Assembly (NCBI RefSeq): GCF_011386835.1
Contig: NC_088800.1
Coordinates: forward strand, 57,255,439 to 57,319,438
Reading direction: 5' to 3'
DNA from: Chrysemys picta bellii
Lineage: Eukaryota > Chordata > Testudines > Emydidae
Length of the DNA stretch: 64,000 nt
Position 1 is the first letter of the stretch. Each line of letters opens with the position of its first letter. The position numbers and the translations under genes are program-made. Positions 24,555-37,400 of the stretch are shown piece after piece. The notes beneath the pieces were generated by a model, which worked only from the letters and a program-made list of their open reading frames with translations, was not told where the DNA came from and did no database searches.

Positions 24555-25374
24555 TGTCATAACTATAAAGGGAAGGGCAACAGCCCTCCTGTGTACAATA
24601 CTATAAAATCCCTCCTGGCCAGAGACTCCAAAATCCTTTTACCTGTAAAGGGTTAAGAAGCTCAGGTAACCTGGCTGACACCTGACCCAAAGGACCAATA
24701 AGGGGAAAAGATACTTTCAAATCTTGGTGGGGGGAAGGCTTTTGTTTGTGCTCTTTGTTTTGGTGGGAGGTCACTCTTGGGACTAAGAGGGACCAGATAT
24801 CAATCCAGGCTCTCCAAATCTTTCTGAACAAGTCTCTCATATTTCAAACTTGTAAGTACAGCCAGGCAAGGCGTGTTAGTTTTATCTTTGTTTTCTCAAC
24901 TTGTAAATGTACCTTTTGCTAGGGTGTTTACCTCTGTTTGCTGTAACTTTGAACCTAAGACTAGAGGGGGGTCCTCTGGGCTCTTTAAGTTTGATTACCC
25001 TGTAAAGTTATTTTCCATCCTGATTTTACAGAGATGATTTTTACCTTTTTCTTTAATTAAAAGCCTTCTTTTTAAGAACCTGATTGATTTTTCCTTGTTT
25101 TTAGATCCAAGGGGGTTGGATCTTGATCCACCAGGAGTTGGTTGGAGAAAGGACGGGGGATGGTTAATTTCTCCTTGTTTTAAGATCCAAGGGGTTTGGA
25201 TCTGTATTCACCAGGGAATTGGTGAAGAGTCTCTCAAGGTTACCCAGGGAAGGGAATTAGCACATTGGGAATGGTGGCAGCGGATCAGATCTAAGCTGGT
25301 AGTTAAGCTTAGAAGTTTTCATGCAGGCCCCCACATCTGTACCCTAAAGTTCAGAGTGGGAAGGACCCTTGACA
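24555..25374 (+). mobile_element. 820-bp solo LTR with 5-bp target duplication
   Basis: It starts TGTCATAACTATAAAG and ends CCCTTGACA. It is flanked on both sides by gggcc (24550-24554 and 25375-25379). A TATA-like actataaaatcc (about 24600) and AATTAAA (about 25056) suggest + orientation. There is no internal retroelement sequence, so it is a recombined solo LTR. Confidence 0.93.
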
Positions 25375-25870
25375 GGGCCCCAAGTCAAGGCAAAACTGAA
25401 TGAAATCCTGGGCTTGTGCCTGCAGTAACTTATACAGAGCAATGTAATATTTAGAAAATATTTCGTTAATCTCTATGGGATGGGAGCAGACATGAGTTTC
25501 TGCATCCCTAATCTGAGGGATTAGCCTGGATGCAAAGATTTTATTATAAACCATTGCTAGCAAAGGACCTCTTTTATCCCTATACTCACATACTCTCTGC
25601 TTCAGATACCAGTCCGGCTTCCAGTCATTAGAAGAACAAAATCTGAGCTGTTGTTTTAATTTCATGTTTTCAGTAATAATTATTTGCAAAAACATTTATC
25701 TCACCCCAGGGCTCACAGCAGGCAGAGAGGAGAAACAAACTTGTCATCAAGAAAGTTTCCTTTAGTCAATATCAGGTCCAGTTTCAGTGAGAGTAATTCA
25801 TTCACACGCAGCAGCTGCATATCATTCAACATTGCCAAAAGTATGATGCAAAAAGAAGGATTAATGTGAC
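25375..25870 (-). pseudogene. L1/Tx1-type LINE ORF2 fragment
   Basis: The minus frame encodes KLKQQLRFCSSNDWKPDWYL, then IPQIRDAETHVCSHPIEINE, then FSKYYIALYKLL. This is the region between endonuclease and reverse transcriptase in L1-type LINEs (ending in the EYYxxLY-like block). Upstream, near 25800, is a matching NELLSLKLDLILTKGNF phrase. A frameshift lies near 25690. Confidence 0.65.
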
Positions 25871-26400
25871 TTCTTGCCTTGCCATTAAATGTAAAAGATT
25901 AAACTTCAGGCTTATCCACCAATTCAATTTCCAGGCCATTAAGCAAACCATCATAACGGGATTGTTCACCTTTACCTATAGCCTGCTTACTCAGAATGAA
26001 CTGAATCTGGATTGTAAACATTAGTTTGTTTATCACAGCATGACATTGGCAAGGGCAAAGAATAAAGAAAAAAACAAATCTGTAATGGACCATATCTCAG
26101 TCCAAGTCAGATCTACAATTGCCTTTTGATTTTTGAAAATCTAGCTAGCCGGCTATCATCACACTGGTATCTGATCACTCCAGATGTCCAGCGATGGATT
26201 ACTAGCTTACATTTTCAATTTCTTTCTTAAACAAAACCAAATTCACCGATCAGCAGAATTTCACTGGTGGTATTTTAACAGCCTTGGAACTTCTGAAAGG
26301 TGCAGGGCAGGGCAGCTGGAAAATTGCTGAAATGAGTCAGGTGAGGATAGCAGTGGTGATGGGGAACTCCTTGGTGATGTCAAGTCAGCATAGCAGGCTC
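25871..26400. other. Unassigned
   Basis: AT-rich sequence that may include more of the L1-type element up to about 26090. Nothing else was recognised. Confidence 0.3.
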
Positions 26401-26727
26401 TGTGCCAGCTGTTCCTGCTCCCGCCCCTTATCCCCCCAGTTATAGGATATGTGTCAAGCCCAGGTCAGGAACAGCCAGACCTAGTGGTCAGAGCTGGAGT
26501 CCACAGTCAGGTGTCAAGAGTCAGGACACGAGGAGATCAGAAGCAGGAGACAAACTGGAGATCAGAACCACAAGTCGGCAACCAAAGTCAGGCCAGGTCA
26601 CGTCAGGATACCCAGGGGTCAGAGGCAGGAGCCAAGCCAGGTCAGGATGACAGGAAGTCAAGTAGGAGCAGGGTAGATCCCAGTTGTTCAGAAAGCTTTT
26701 GGTTCCTGTTGCTGGCTTACGTAGGGC
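26401..26727. repeat. LTR-like block with repeated 'tcaggatac' phrases
   Basis: Words such as gtcaggcagg, ggtcagaggcaggagccaag and gtcaggat recur several times, as in some reptile Gypsy LTRs. Related wording resumes after the hAT insertion at 27601, up to about 27860. No border or target duplication of the LTR itself was resolved. Confidence 0.4.
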
Positions 26728-27600
26728 TAGGGTTGCCAATTGTCTAATGGCACAAAACTGAACACCCTAGCCCCGCCCCTTCCCCAAGGCCCCGGTCCTG
26801 CTCCACCCCTTCTCTAAGGCCCTGCCTCCACTCACTACAGTCCACCTCCCTTGGTGGCTTGCTTTCCCCCACCCTCACTCACTTTCACTAGGATGGGGTA
26901 GGGGCTTGAGGTGTGGGAGGGGGTGAGGGCTCCGGCTGGGGGTGTGGGCTCTGGGGTGGAGCCAGGGGTGAGGGGTTTGAAGTGCAGGAGGGGGCTCCAG
27001 GCTGGGGGGTGGAGCTGAGGAATTCGGAGTGTGGGAGGGGGCTGTGGGTTGAGGCGGGGGTTGGGGTGCAGGAGGGGGTACGGGATCTGGGCTGGGGTGG
27101 GGATGAGGGTTTTGGGGTGCAGGAGGCAGTTCTGGATTCGGGGATGTCTCAGGGCTGGGACAGGGGGTTGGGGCTCGGGGTTGGGATCTGGGCTTACCTT
27201 GGGCGGCTCCCAATTAGCAGTGCAGCGGGGCTAAAGCAGGCTGCTTGCCTGTCCTGACACTGCATTGCACATGCCCTGGAAGCGGCCAGCAGGACCGACG
27301 CTAGTAGGCAGGGGGGGCAGGAAGCTCTGCCCACTGCTTTCACCTGCCATAGGCACCCCCCCCCCCAGTTCCCATTGGCCAGTTACAGGCCAATGGGAGT
27401 GTGGAGTCGGTGCTCGGGGCAGGGGCAGCGCACCTTGACCCGTGGCCCCCCCACCTAGGAGCAGGACTTGCTGGCCGCTTCCGGGGCACAGAACGGTACC
27501 TTAGTGCCTTTAATGGCCCGGTTGGCGGTGCTGACCGGAGCCACCAGGGTCCCTTTTTGACCGGGTATTCCAGTCCAAAACTGGACACCTGGTCACCCTA
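26728..27600. mobile_element. 873-bp hAT element with GC minisatellite
   Basis: The ends TAGGGTTGCCAATTGTC and the complement of TAGGGTGACCAGGTGTC agree at 13 of 17 positions. The flanks cgtagggc and agtaggac are a decayed 8-bp duplication (6 of 8). The interior has a G-rich array (about 26885-27190) and no transposase. The right end is of the same type as the 122-bp and 124-bp MITEs. Confidence 0.78.
26885..27190 (+). repeat. G-rich minisatellite
   Basis: Imperfect units of 'ggggttggggtgcaggaggg' and 'ggctctggggtggagccagg' type. The wording is very close to 48540-48830. Confidence 0.8.
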
Positions 27601-28839
27601 AGTAGGACCAGCAGGCCAATCGGTTGCTCTGGGACTCCACTAATGGAAAGTCAGGGGCAGAGCCTCAAACTGGGGCTGGACTTCATGGGTCTTGGGTCAG
27701 CAGTTGTCAGTAGGCTGCCAAGTGGAGGGTTGAAGCATGGCTGCTTTTGTGGACCCGGGTCTGAGGCCTGTGGATCATGCTATCATGTGTCAGGGAAGGC
27801 CCTGGAGCAGGAGAGTGTGGCTGGAGTGCATTGCCCTCTGATAATGGATACCATTACTGCAGCGTAAGTTACACTGGGGCCTGAATCAGCAGCTGAAAGG
27901 CGGCGTGAGACCTTTCCCACCCTCTCCCGGAAGCTGGGGTGCAGGTGTCTTGGTGTCTGCATGAAGCTGAGCTGGTAAGATTTTTATACAAAGCTTTCAG
28001 AGTTTTCTGTGCATTCTCCACAGGCCTGCAGCAAAGACTCGGACAGTACAATGTAGTTTCCATTCAGGTTGGTGTCAGCGACAGAATCAATCAGGGAAGA
28101 GCTGCAGCAGGCCCACCAATACAAACTGGTGAGCAGGAAACTAAAAGATCAGGTAAATTCACCATCTGAGTCACAGGCCAGACAGTATGTTGCTTGTTGC
28201 CTTTTGGAACACCTGGGAAAATTGGACATGTACTTCACTGCCACTGCTGCTCTATAGGAGATAACAATGTGTGGGGCCCACTCCTATTGTGCTGGGCCCT
28301 GGGGTCCCCTAGGAGCTCACTGCCCAGCCTGGGTCCAGAAGGGGCTGGTTTGAGAGTCAGCGCTGCCTTGTCAAGTTTGGTTAATGGAGGAGTTAAAGCC
28401 TGTTTTTGCCTCTCCTCCAAGTCCTGATTCTATCTCTGGAGATAGAGAGACTGGTTGGAGAGAGAAACTGGGCTTAGTGCCGCTGAGGCATTTCTGTTGC
28501 CTGCCTGGGGGATGGGTCCTGCCCACACGGAGGACACATTGTCACACTCTGCGGAAGCTCTTGATATGAATGAAGTGGATTTGCCAGGAGAGACGCCTTG
28601 AACTCCACCAGCCCCAAATCAGACTCTCCTCTCCCTCAGAACTAGATGGTCCTTTGCGGGGACAGAGGGAAACTCTGCTGCATTAACAAAGCGCTGCAGG
28701 CTTCACTGCTCCTGGGTTTAAAACCCCGGAGACAGCTGTCTCTGCTTAGCCAACAAAGACCAGCTGGCTCAGAAATACCTAAACAAAGCAACATCCCAGG
28801 CCCATTAATAAACCTAAAACCAACCCTCTTCCCTCCTTC
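27601..28839. other. Unassigned, no supported gene
   Basis: GC-moderate sequence with short frames only. The first ~250 bp may belong to the LTR-like block before the hAT. Confidence 0.35.
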
Positions 28840-29135
28840 CTGAGAACTGGAGTACCTGGTATTAAATGAGGCTATTGATATAATAGGCATCACAGAAACT
28901 TGGTGGAATGATGATAATCAGTGGGACATGATAATATCAGGGTACAAAATATATAGGAGTGACCGAGTAGGTTGTGCTGGTGGGGGAGTGATGCTATAAG
29001 TGAAAGAAAGCATAACGTCAAATAGAGTGAAAATTTTAAATGACTCAAACTGTACCATAGAATCTCTATGGACAAACTTCCATGCTTGACTAATGAGTAT
29101 AGCAATAGGAATATACTACTGACCACCTGACCAGG
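28840..29135 (+). mobile_element. CR1 LINE endonuclease fragment
   Basis: The + strand reads through stops as ...IIGITETWWNDDNQWD..., the CR1 endonuclease motif, then a GVML block near 28990. It is decayed. Confidence 0.75.
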
Positions 29136-29359
29136 ATGGTGATGGTGGCAGGCTTTGCTGGAGCCCTAGGCATAGCTGACAGCGTGAACCAGAGTAGGCC
29201 TGGCCATGGCAGAATAGTAACACACTAGCTGTCAGCTAACCAGGTAAGCACATTCCTGACCAGAGAGGATGGTACAAAAGCACACACATCTCTCCAGTAA
29301 TTACATAAACCTATTCCTAAGAGCTGGTACAGGAACACACCAACCCCTCATAAAGCTAA

Positions 29360-29605
29360 GGGGATGTTGTGAAGTCCAAAACTAGAATTAGATAAGTTGA
29401 TGGAGGAGAGGTCCATCATTGGCTATTAGGCAAGGTGGTCAGGGATGCAACCCCATGCTCTGGGTGTCCCTAAGCCTCTAACTGCCAGAAGCTGGGACTG
29501 GACAACAGGGGATGGATCACTCAATAATTGTCCTGTTCTGTTCATTGCCTCTGAAGTATCTGGCAGTGGCTGCTGTTGGAAGACAGGTTCTCCAAGTAGA
29601 AGCAT
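29360..29605 (+). mobile_element. CR1 LINE 3' UTR fragment
   Basis: The order gtccctaagcctctaactgc, cagaagctgggactggacaa, ggggatggatcactcaataa, ttgtcctgttctgttcattg is the sense version of the CR1 3' region seen antisense at 21400-21520. It is probably the 3' part of the same deleted element as 28840-29135. Confidence 0.75.
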
Positions 29606-29639
29606 CTACTGAGGTTTGTGCGCTCTCTGGAGCCAGAGA

Positions 29640-30850
29640 ACTTTGCTGAGAAGTACCCTTAGGGGTGGCATGCATGCCCTGTGGCCATGGACATGGCCCC
29701 TCTCCATATAAGGAGACCCCCTCAGTTTCTTCTTACTGACCAGGGCTAGAGTAGGGGCACAGTGTGGTCTTTTTCATCTTGCGCGTTCAGTCTCCGTTTT
29801 GGAGAAAATGTTCTTGTGTATTGTAGTTAGCAGTACCTTAGGTTAAGCTTAGTGTTAGTTTAGTCTTAGTGTAGTTGGCTGCCCTGTGTGATGCCCTCAC
29901 CAGGGTCCAAGCATTGCCTGTCGTGTTGTGCGAGGTGCGTGTTGTGGCTCAGTGAAGGACACATTGAAGAGTGGTGCTCCATCTACAAGTCATTCACAAA
30001 GAGGAGTCAGGTGGCAAGAGATTTGTGGCTGAAGCAGCACGTGTTGGAGCAGGCCATGAGGCTTCATTGGCACCAAGGCTCTCATCTTACTGGTAATCAC
30101 CTTTGGATCCAGCAAGTGATGCCACTTTGCACTCAGGCTCTGCCGTGTCCCCCAAGAGGAAAAGAGATCATTTCCCCTCCTCTGGTATGGCAAGGAAGAG
30201 GTCCCATAAAATGAATTGGGCCCATTCCAGGGCTTGGAGAGATGCTTCCTCATCTTCTAAGAGGACTGGTGACCAGCACCGTTCTCCCTCGAACACTCAG
30301 GATGGAGCAAGTCTGTCTAACCACTATCTGGTACTGCACTGGGAGCAGCGAGAGCCCACACCATTGACTCCAGTTCCGGACATGGGGCAACCGTTGAGTC
30401 CAGTACCGATGACATCCGCATCAATGCCAACTGTATCCATGCTGGTGGAGGTGGCATCAGACCTACTTTGCTTCTCAGTCCCAGACTCTCCACTGGTTCG
30501 AGTTAGCTGGTGCTATGGCTTCTACCACCTTGTCCTCCATTGTGCTCTTAGCAGCTTCTGGTCCCATTGCAGAGCTACGGGGCTTGTTAGCACCGCAATT
30601 CATACCGCCAAGACCTCAGGCTGTGGAGTTGAGGCTGATGCTGGGCCCAGCACCACAGGCCCCATCAACATTGGTGCATCCTTTGGCAGCGTCGTTGTCT
30701 TGGCAGCAGATCCCTTCATTGAGCTCAGTACCACCCTTAGCCTTGGTACCAGCACCTCTCCTAGTACCGGGTAGGGGTGTGTCTCATTTGGTACTGCCAG
30801 TGCTGATTCCCACCCCCTTCATTCTGCTTCAGCACTGATGTCACCCCCAT
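29640..30850 (+). pseudogene. Degenerate retroelement gag-like region
   Basis: A TATA-like catataagg (about 29703) precedes overlapping + strand frames (29888-30214 and 30103-30774). The first has a cysteine/histidine cluster in a short spacing, zinc-knuckle-like. The second is basic and then S/T/P-rich. This resembles gag of DIRS- or LTR-type elements in reptiles, but I cannot name the family. Frameshifted and surely not functional. Confidence 0.4.
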
Positions 30851-32694
30851 ATTGAGCTTCCGATAAGTCTGTTTGATGCATTGGGGTTTGCTTCCCCATT
30901 GTCACCAGAGAAATTCAGGTTCCAGGTGGAGGTCGTCCTTTCCCTCCTGATCTGATAGGCACCAGAGATTGCCCTGGGATCGCCATTGGTACCGAGATTG
31001 GCATCTGTCCAATTGGCTAGAGGTGTTGACACCTGGCTAGAGGTGTCAGCTTGTCATTTGTCTTTGAGAAACCAGTTTACCCCATCCCCAGATGTGTCTG
31101 GTAAATATGTTGAGTCATAATTTCAGCTTATGTTCATAACTCTGCATATAACATTGCTACACACATTGCACCATAATATTATTGACCAGTGAGTTATTAG
31201 TTTTCAAATGATATCTCCAAAGGCATACTTTTACAAATCTTATTACAATAATAACATGTAAGGTGTGAATACAGAGGTGCATTCAATCACAAGAACATTT
31301 TAAAAAACCATGAGCTGTCACATTCTTCCTAGCATTGACTGCAGAGAAATTTGGAAAGGATGGGAGGTGAGGCAGGGGTGATTGTGCAGTGAAAAACATG
31401 AATGCATACAGAGAGGGCCACTTTTTTCATGGCCTCAACCCAGTGTCCAGTTCTGCAGGTGTAGTCAGGTTGCTAGGTGTGTAGATGGTGTGTAGAGGGG
31501 TGCATGTCCATGGTCTCTCAAGACTAATAGATTCAGAGCGGAAAGGGATTGGAGCTCTTGGCTCAGGGCCTCCACTGCCCATTTCTGTGACTGTTTGTGC
31601 AGAGAAATGACTTACAGCCCCCGTGAGACACAAACATCCCTTTATCACGCAGCTTGTGTCACCCTAATGCAATTCTGTCAGTTGAGGATAAAATGTGGAC
31701 TCAAAAAGCAATTACCGAGTGAATCTCCCAGCTGCTGGGAAGAGCTGAATAATGGGGACAGAGTGCCCATCCGGAATAATATCCTGTCTGACTGGCCACT
31801 AAATCTTTCTGGGAAGAGATCAGTTTCCCTCCCTTGTCTAACAGCCTCTGCTCCAGCCACCCAGCTCCATTCCAGGAGGAGCTGGGCTGAAATGTATGCA
31901 CAGCAGGAGATACCTGCAAGTTATGGCTTCTTCCCTGTTGTGTTGGCCTGGAAATTAATGGAAAAAGGAAAGCAAGGCTGCAGCTTGTTCTTCTCAAGGA
32001 TCTAAACTTTCCCTTCCCCAGCACCTGGTCCAGACAGACCCCTGGATGGTCCACATGATTCACAGCTGGGGAGCTGCGCCCAGGCTAGGCAGTCAGCATA
32101 CACCCCCTTCCCTCCCACCGTAACTCTAAGCAGTACACTGTGGGCCATGGCATTGGTACTAACTAGGAGGGAACAGCACCAGCTGATGAGCTGCTAGGAA
32201 TATTTTTCACGCTGCATGGGCTTCCCTTGGATGTTTCCCATTCATATGGTGATTCAGCCTAGCCCTGCTTAGCTTGCAAGGGTACAGTGAGGTACTATGT
32301 CTGCAGAAACTCTGCACCACCATGTACTTGGCATGATCAAAATCAGCCACACTTACAAACTCCCAATGTGTCAGCTGTTCACTACTCTTTGGGGCTCTGA
32401 GGATAACTGGGCAAACACTCCCTTTGCCCTTAGACCTGAAGGAAAACATTTCCCTTGCAGGGCGGAGTGGCTGGCTGGGGAAGTGGCTTGGGAAGAACTG
32501 ATTTAGTTACTGTTTGTTTCAACATTTGCTGTTTGTTTTAACCACTCTTACGCTCCAGGCATGTGAACAATTCTCTCTTATACGAGCTGCCTGCAGGAAG
32601 TCCTCACTCCTTAGCACACCATGGAGGTACAAAATGAGAGCCTCTTGCATTACCATTCATTAACCACCCCTCACCCCCGCCACTGAACAGTGGG
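30851..32694. other. Unassigned
   Basis: No gene or clear repeat recognised. Open frames in 31600-32060 on both strands lack homology that I can see. Confidence 0.3.
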
Positions 32695-32970
32695 GGCAGG
32701 TCGACACTTAAAAACTGCACTGGTGCAACTGCGGCGCTGTAGTGCTTTTGTGAAGATGCTGCTAGGTTAGCGGAGGAGCTTCTCCCATCAGCGTAATTAA
32801 TCCACCTCCGTGAAAGCCGGTAGCTATGTCAATGGGAGAATCTGACATAGTGCTGTCTACACTGGGGGTTAGGCCAGTATAACTACGTCACTCAGGGCGG
32901 TGGATTTTTCACACCCCAGAGCAACGTAGTAATACTAATATAAGTTTGTAGCATAGACCTGGCCTTAGAA
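32695..32970. mobile_element. MITE of the 'aggtctacacta' class
   Basis: The left end caggtcgacacttaaaa and the right end gtagcatagacctggcctta form imperfect inverted repeats. The interior carries CpG-containing words. No target duplication was confirmed. Confidence 0.5.
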
Positions 32971-33726
32971 AGCAGTGCACTTAAGACACCCAAAGACAAC
33001 TAATATCCAGGATGGATGTGCTATTGAAAAGGCCAGAAGCTGGGCTGCCATTAAAACAGTGTGAGCAGTGGGAAGAGGAGGGTCCTACACAGGGACTATG
33101 CTGATTAAAACAGAAAACACCTGGAAAAGGGAGCTTCCAGCTGTTTTTTAAAGTGAGCAGCGCTGGATATGGGAGTGACGGTGAGTTCAGTAGAGAAGTC
33201 TGCCTCCTGCTTAGCCAAGACACAAACCCCAAGAGGGGGGCTCAGAAAGAGCCCGGTCCCTCTCCAGTCAGGGTTTGAGAGCCCAGGAGCCAGTTTAAAG
33301 CCCGTTGACCATATTGTAGGCAGCTGGTGTGAGGGGATGCGAAGAAAAATTCTCTTATTGGTTGATCTGGATTTAGAGGTTCCATTCCACAGCTCACCCT
33401 GGGGGTGTCGGGGAGCTCCGTGCATAACTGCTTGCTCCCAACAGCTGTGGGAATGCAGCAGAGTGCCAGCTGCCAGCTCTGCAGCACAAGCGGATTTGGT
33501 GCAAATTGCATCACAAGTGCAGTGGGGGTGAAGCAGAGAGTGGAATGGCCTAGTCCCAGGCACACGAAAAAAGCATGCTGGCTAAGATGGGCCAAATCAG
33601 GAGACGGGAGAAGCTGCCTCATGATTGTCAGCGTTCTTCCACTGAAGGAGGTTCAGCCTGTGAGATGCTTGGGAATGGTCCCTTTGTGGATGGGGGATGG
33701 CAGAAGAATGGTTGCCACTAACACCT

Positions 33727-34310
33727 TATAGACTCATAGACCTTTAGGCCAGAAGGGACCATCATGATGATCTAATATGACCTCCTGCAGATTGCAGGCC
33801 ACAGAACCTCACCTGCCCTCTCCTGTAATAGACCCCTAACCTCTAACTGAGTTACTGAAGGCCTCAAATCATGATTTAAAGACTTCATGTTACTGAGAAT
33901 CTACCATTTACACTAGTTTAAACCTGCAAGTGACCCATGCTCCATTCTGCAGATGAAGGCAGCCTCCAGGGTCTCTGTCAATCTGGCTCAGGGAAAATTC
34001 CTTCCCAACCCCAAATATGGCAATCAGTTAGACCCTGAGCATGTGGGCAAAACCCACCAGCCAGACACCTGGGAAAGAATTCTCTGTAGTAACTCAGAGC
34101 CCTCCCCGTCTAATGTCCCATCACTGGCCACTGGGGATATTTGCTGCTAGCAGTCACAGATCGGCTACAGGCCCTCTCATCATACTATCCCCTCCAGAAA
34201 CTTATCAAGCTCAGTCTTGAAACCAGTTAGATTTTTTTTTTTTTTTTGCCCTCATTGTTCCCCTTGGAAGGCTGTTCCAGAACTTCACTCCTCTGGTGGT
34301 TCTCTGACAG
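33727..34310 (-). mobile_element. CR1 LINE 3' fragment
   Basis: It begins ctcatagacctttaggccag and contains gggaccatcatgatgatcta, then ggaaaattccttcccaaccc, then cttatcaagctcagtcttga. A 16-bp T-run lies near 34231. Confidence 0.88.
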
Positions 34311-34474
34311 GGTGTTTCCAGAACAAACCCTGCTGCTCTTGGCAACCCAGCGAGGTTTGGTCTAGACAGAGAGTGATGCGTTCAGAGAGGATGGGAAGAC
34401 AGGCAGCACCAATGCAGCTGCTGTCCAGGAGTGCACTGGCTCTGTGCCAGCTTGGTACATTATGGCCAGGATGA

Positions 34475-37400
34475 TCATAGAATCATAGGACTGGAAGGGA
34501 CCTCGAGAGGTCATCTAATCCAGTCCCCTGCACTTGTGGCAGGACTAGGTATTATCTAGACCATTCCTGACAGGTGTTTGTCCAACCTGCTCTTAAAAAT
34601 CTCCAATGATGGAGATTCTACAACCTTCCTAGGCAATTTATTCCAGTGCTTAACCATCCTGACAGTTAGGAAGATTTTCCTAATGTCCAACCTAAACCTC
34701 CCTTGCTGCAATTTAAGCCCATTGCTTCTTGTCTTATCCTCAGAAGTTAAGAAGAACAATTTTTCTTCCTCCTCCTTGTAACAACTGTTTATATATTTGA
34801 AAACTGTTATCATGTCCCCTCTCAGTCTTCTCTTTTCTAGACTAAACAAACCCAGTTTTTTCAATCTTCTCTTATAGGTCATGTTTTCTAGACCTTTAAT
34901 CATTTTTGTTGCTCTTCTTTGGACTTTTTCCAATTTGTCCACATCTTTCCTGAAATGTGACATCCAGAACTGGACACAATACTCCAGTTGAGGCCTAATC
35001 AGTGTGGAATAGAGCAGAAGAATAACTTCTCGTGTCTTGCTTACAACATTCCTGCTATACATCCCAAATGATGTTCCCTTTTTTTGCAACAGTGTTACTG
35101 TTGACTCATATTTAGCTTGTGGTCCACTATGACCCCCAGATCCCTTTCCGCAGTACTCCTTCCTAGGTGGTCATTTCCCATTTTGTATGTGTGCAACAGA
35201 TTGTTCCTTCCTAAGTGGAGTACTTTGCATTTGTCCGTATTGAATTTCATCCTATTTACTTCAGACCATTCCTTCAGTTTGTCCAGATAATTTTGAATTA
35301 TAATTCTACCTTCCAAAGTACTTGAAACCCCTACCAGCTTCCAAACTTTATAAGTGTACTCTCTATGCCATTATCTAAATCACTGATGAAGATATTGAAC
35401 AGAACCGGACCCAGAACTGATCCCTGTGGGACCCCGCTCATTATGCCCTTCCATGGTGACTGTGAACTACTGATAACTACTCTCTGAGAACGGTTCAATC
35501 ATTTTGCAAACATAACTGGTAGTTATTCACCCACCTTATAATAGCTCCATCTTGGTTGCATTTCCCTAGTTCGTTTATGAGAAGGTCATGCAAGACAGTA
35601 TCAAAAGCTTTACTAAAGTCAAGACATACCACTTCCCCCCCCTATCCACAAGGCTTGTTACTCTGTCAAAGAAAGCTATCAGGTTGGTTTGACATGATTT
35701 GTTTTTGGCAAATCCATGCTAACTGTCACTTATCACCTTATTATCTTCTCGATGTTTGCAAATTGCTTAATTATTTGCTCCATTATCTTTCCAGGTACAG
35801 TAGTTAACCTGACCGGTCTGTAATTCCCTGGGTTGTTCTTATTTCCCTTTTTATAGAGGGGCATTATATATTTGTCCTTTTCCAGTCTTTTGGAATCTCT
35901 CACGTCTTCCATGACTTCTCAAAGATAATTGCTAATGGCTCAGATATCTCCTCAGTCAACTCCTTGAGTATTCTAGGATGCATTTCATCAGGCCCTGGTG
36001 CCTCGAAGACATATAATTTGTCCAAGTAATTTTTAGCTTGTTCTTTCCCTATTTTAGCCTCTGATCCCACCTCATTTTCACTAGCATTCACTATGTTAGA
36101 CATCCAATCACCACCAACAAAGAAGTCATTAAGCACCTCTGCCATTTCCACATTTTCTGTTATTATTTCTTCCCCCACCCCTCATCATTAAGTAATGGGC
36201 CTACCCTGTCCTTAGTCTTCCTCTTGCTTCTAATGTATTTGTAGAATGTTTTTTGTTACCCTTTATGTTTCTAGCTAGTTTGATCTCATTTTGTGCCTTG
36301 GCCTTTCTAATTTTATCCCTACATACTTGTGTTATTTGTTTATATTCATCCTTTATAATTTGACCTAGTTTCCACTTTTTGTAGGACTCTTTTTTGATTT
36401 TTAGATCATTGAAGATCTCCTGGTTAAGCCAGGGTGGCCTCTTGCCAGACTTCCTATCTTTCCTATGCAGTGGGATAGTTTGCTCTTGTGCCCTTAATAA
36501 TGTCTCCTAGAAAAACTGCCAATTGTCTTCAATTGTTTTTCCCCTTAGACTTGCTTCCCATGGGATCTTACCTACCAACTCCCTGAGTTTGGTAAAGTCT
36601 GCCTTCTTGAAATCTATTGTCTTTATTTTGCTGTTCTCCCTCCTACCATTCCTTAGAATCATGAACTCTATCATTTCATGATCACTTTCGTCCCAGCTGC
36701 CTTCCACTTTCAAATTCTCAACCAGTTCCTCCCTATTTGTCAAAATCAAATCTAGAACAGCCTCTCCCCTAGTAGCTTTCTCCACCTTCTGAAATAAATA
36801 ATTGTCTCCAATACATTCCAAGAACTTGTTGGATAATCTGTGTCCTGCTGTGTTATTTTCCCAACAGATGTCTGAGTAGTTGAAGTCCCCAATCACCACC
36901 AAGTCCTGTGCTTTGGATGATTTTGTTAGTTCTGTAAAAAAAAAAAAAAAAAAAAGTCTCATCCACCTCTTCTTCCTGGTTAGGTGGTCTGTAGTAGACC
37001 CCTACCATTCATCACCCTTGTTTTTTACCCCTTTTATCCTTACCCAGAGACTTTCAACAAGTCTGTCTCCTATTTCCATCTCAACCTCAGTCCAAGTGTA
37101 TATATTTTAAATATATAAGGCAACACCTCCACCTTTTTTTCCCTGTCTGTCCTTCCTGAGCAAGCTGTACCCTTCTATACCAATATTCCAGTCATGCATA
37201 TTATCTCACCAAGTCTCTGTGATGCCAACTATGTCATAGTTGTGTTTATTTACTAGCATTTTGAGTTCTTCCTGCTTATTCCCCATACTTCTCATATTAG
37301 TATACAGACATCTAAGATACTGATTTGATTCCGTGCCGCGCCCCCCCCCCCCCCGGTCTGTCTCGTCTCTCCCTTATCCCTGCTATAACAGCCCATGTTC

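Noticed and set aside
26875..27260. Open frames of about 112 codons on each strand
   Set aside because: They are again products of the G-rich tandem array inside a hAT element.
33105..33622. Overlapping frames of 120-152 codons on both strands
   Set aside because: They are mutual shadows with no recognisable domain, and a stretch with few stops is expected by chance at this composition.
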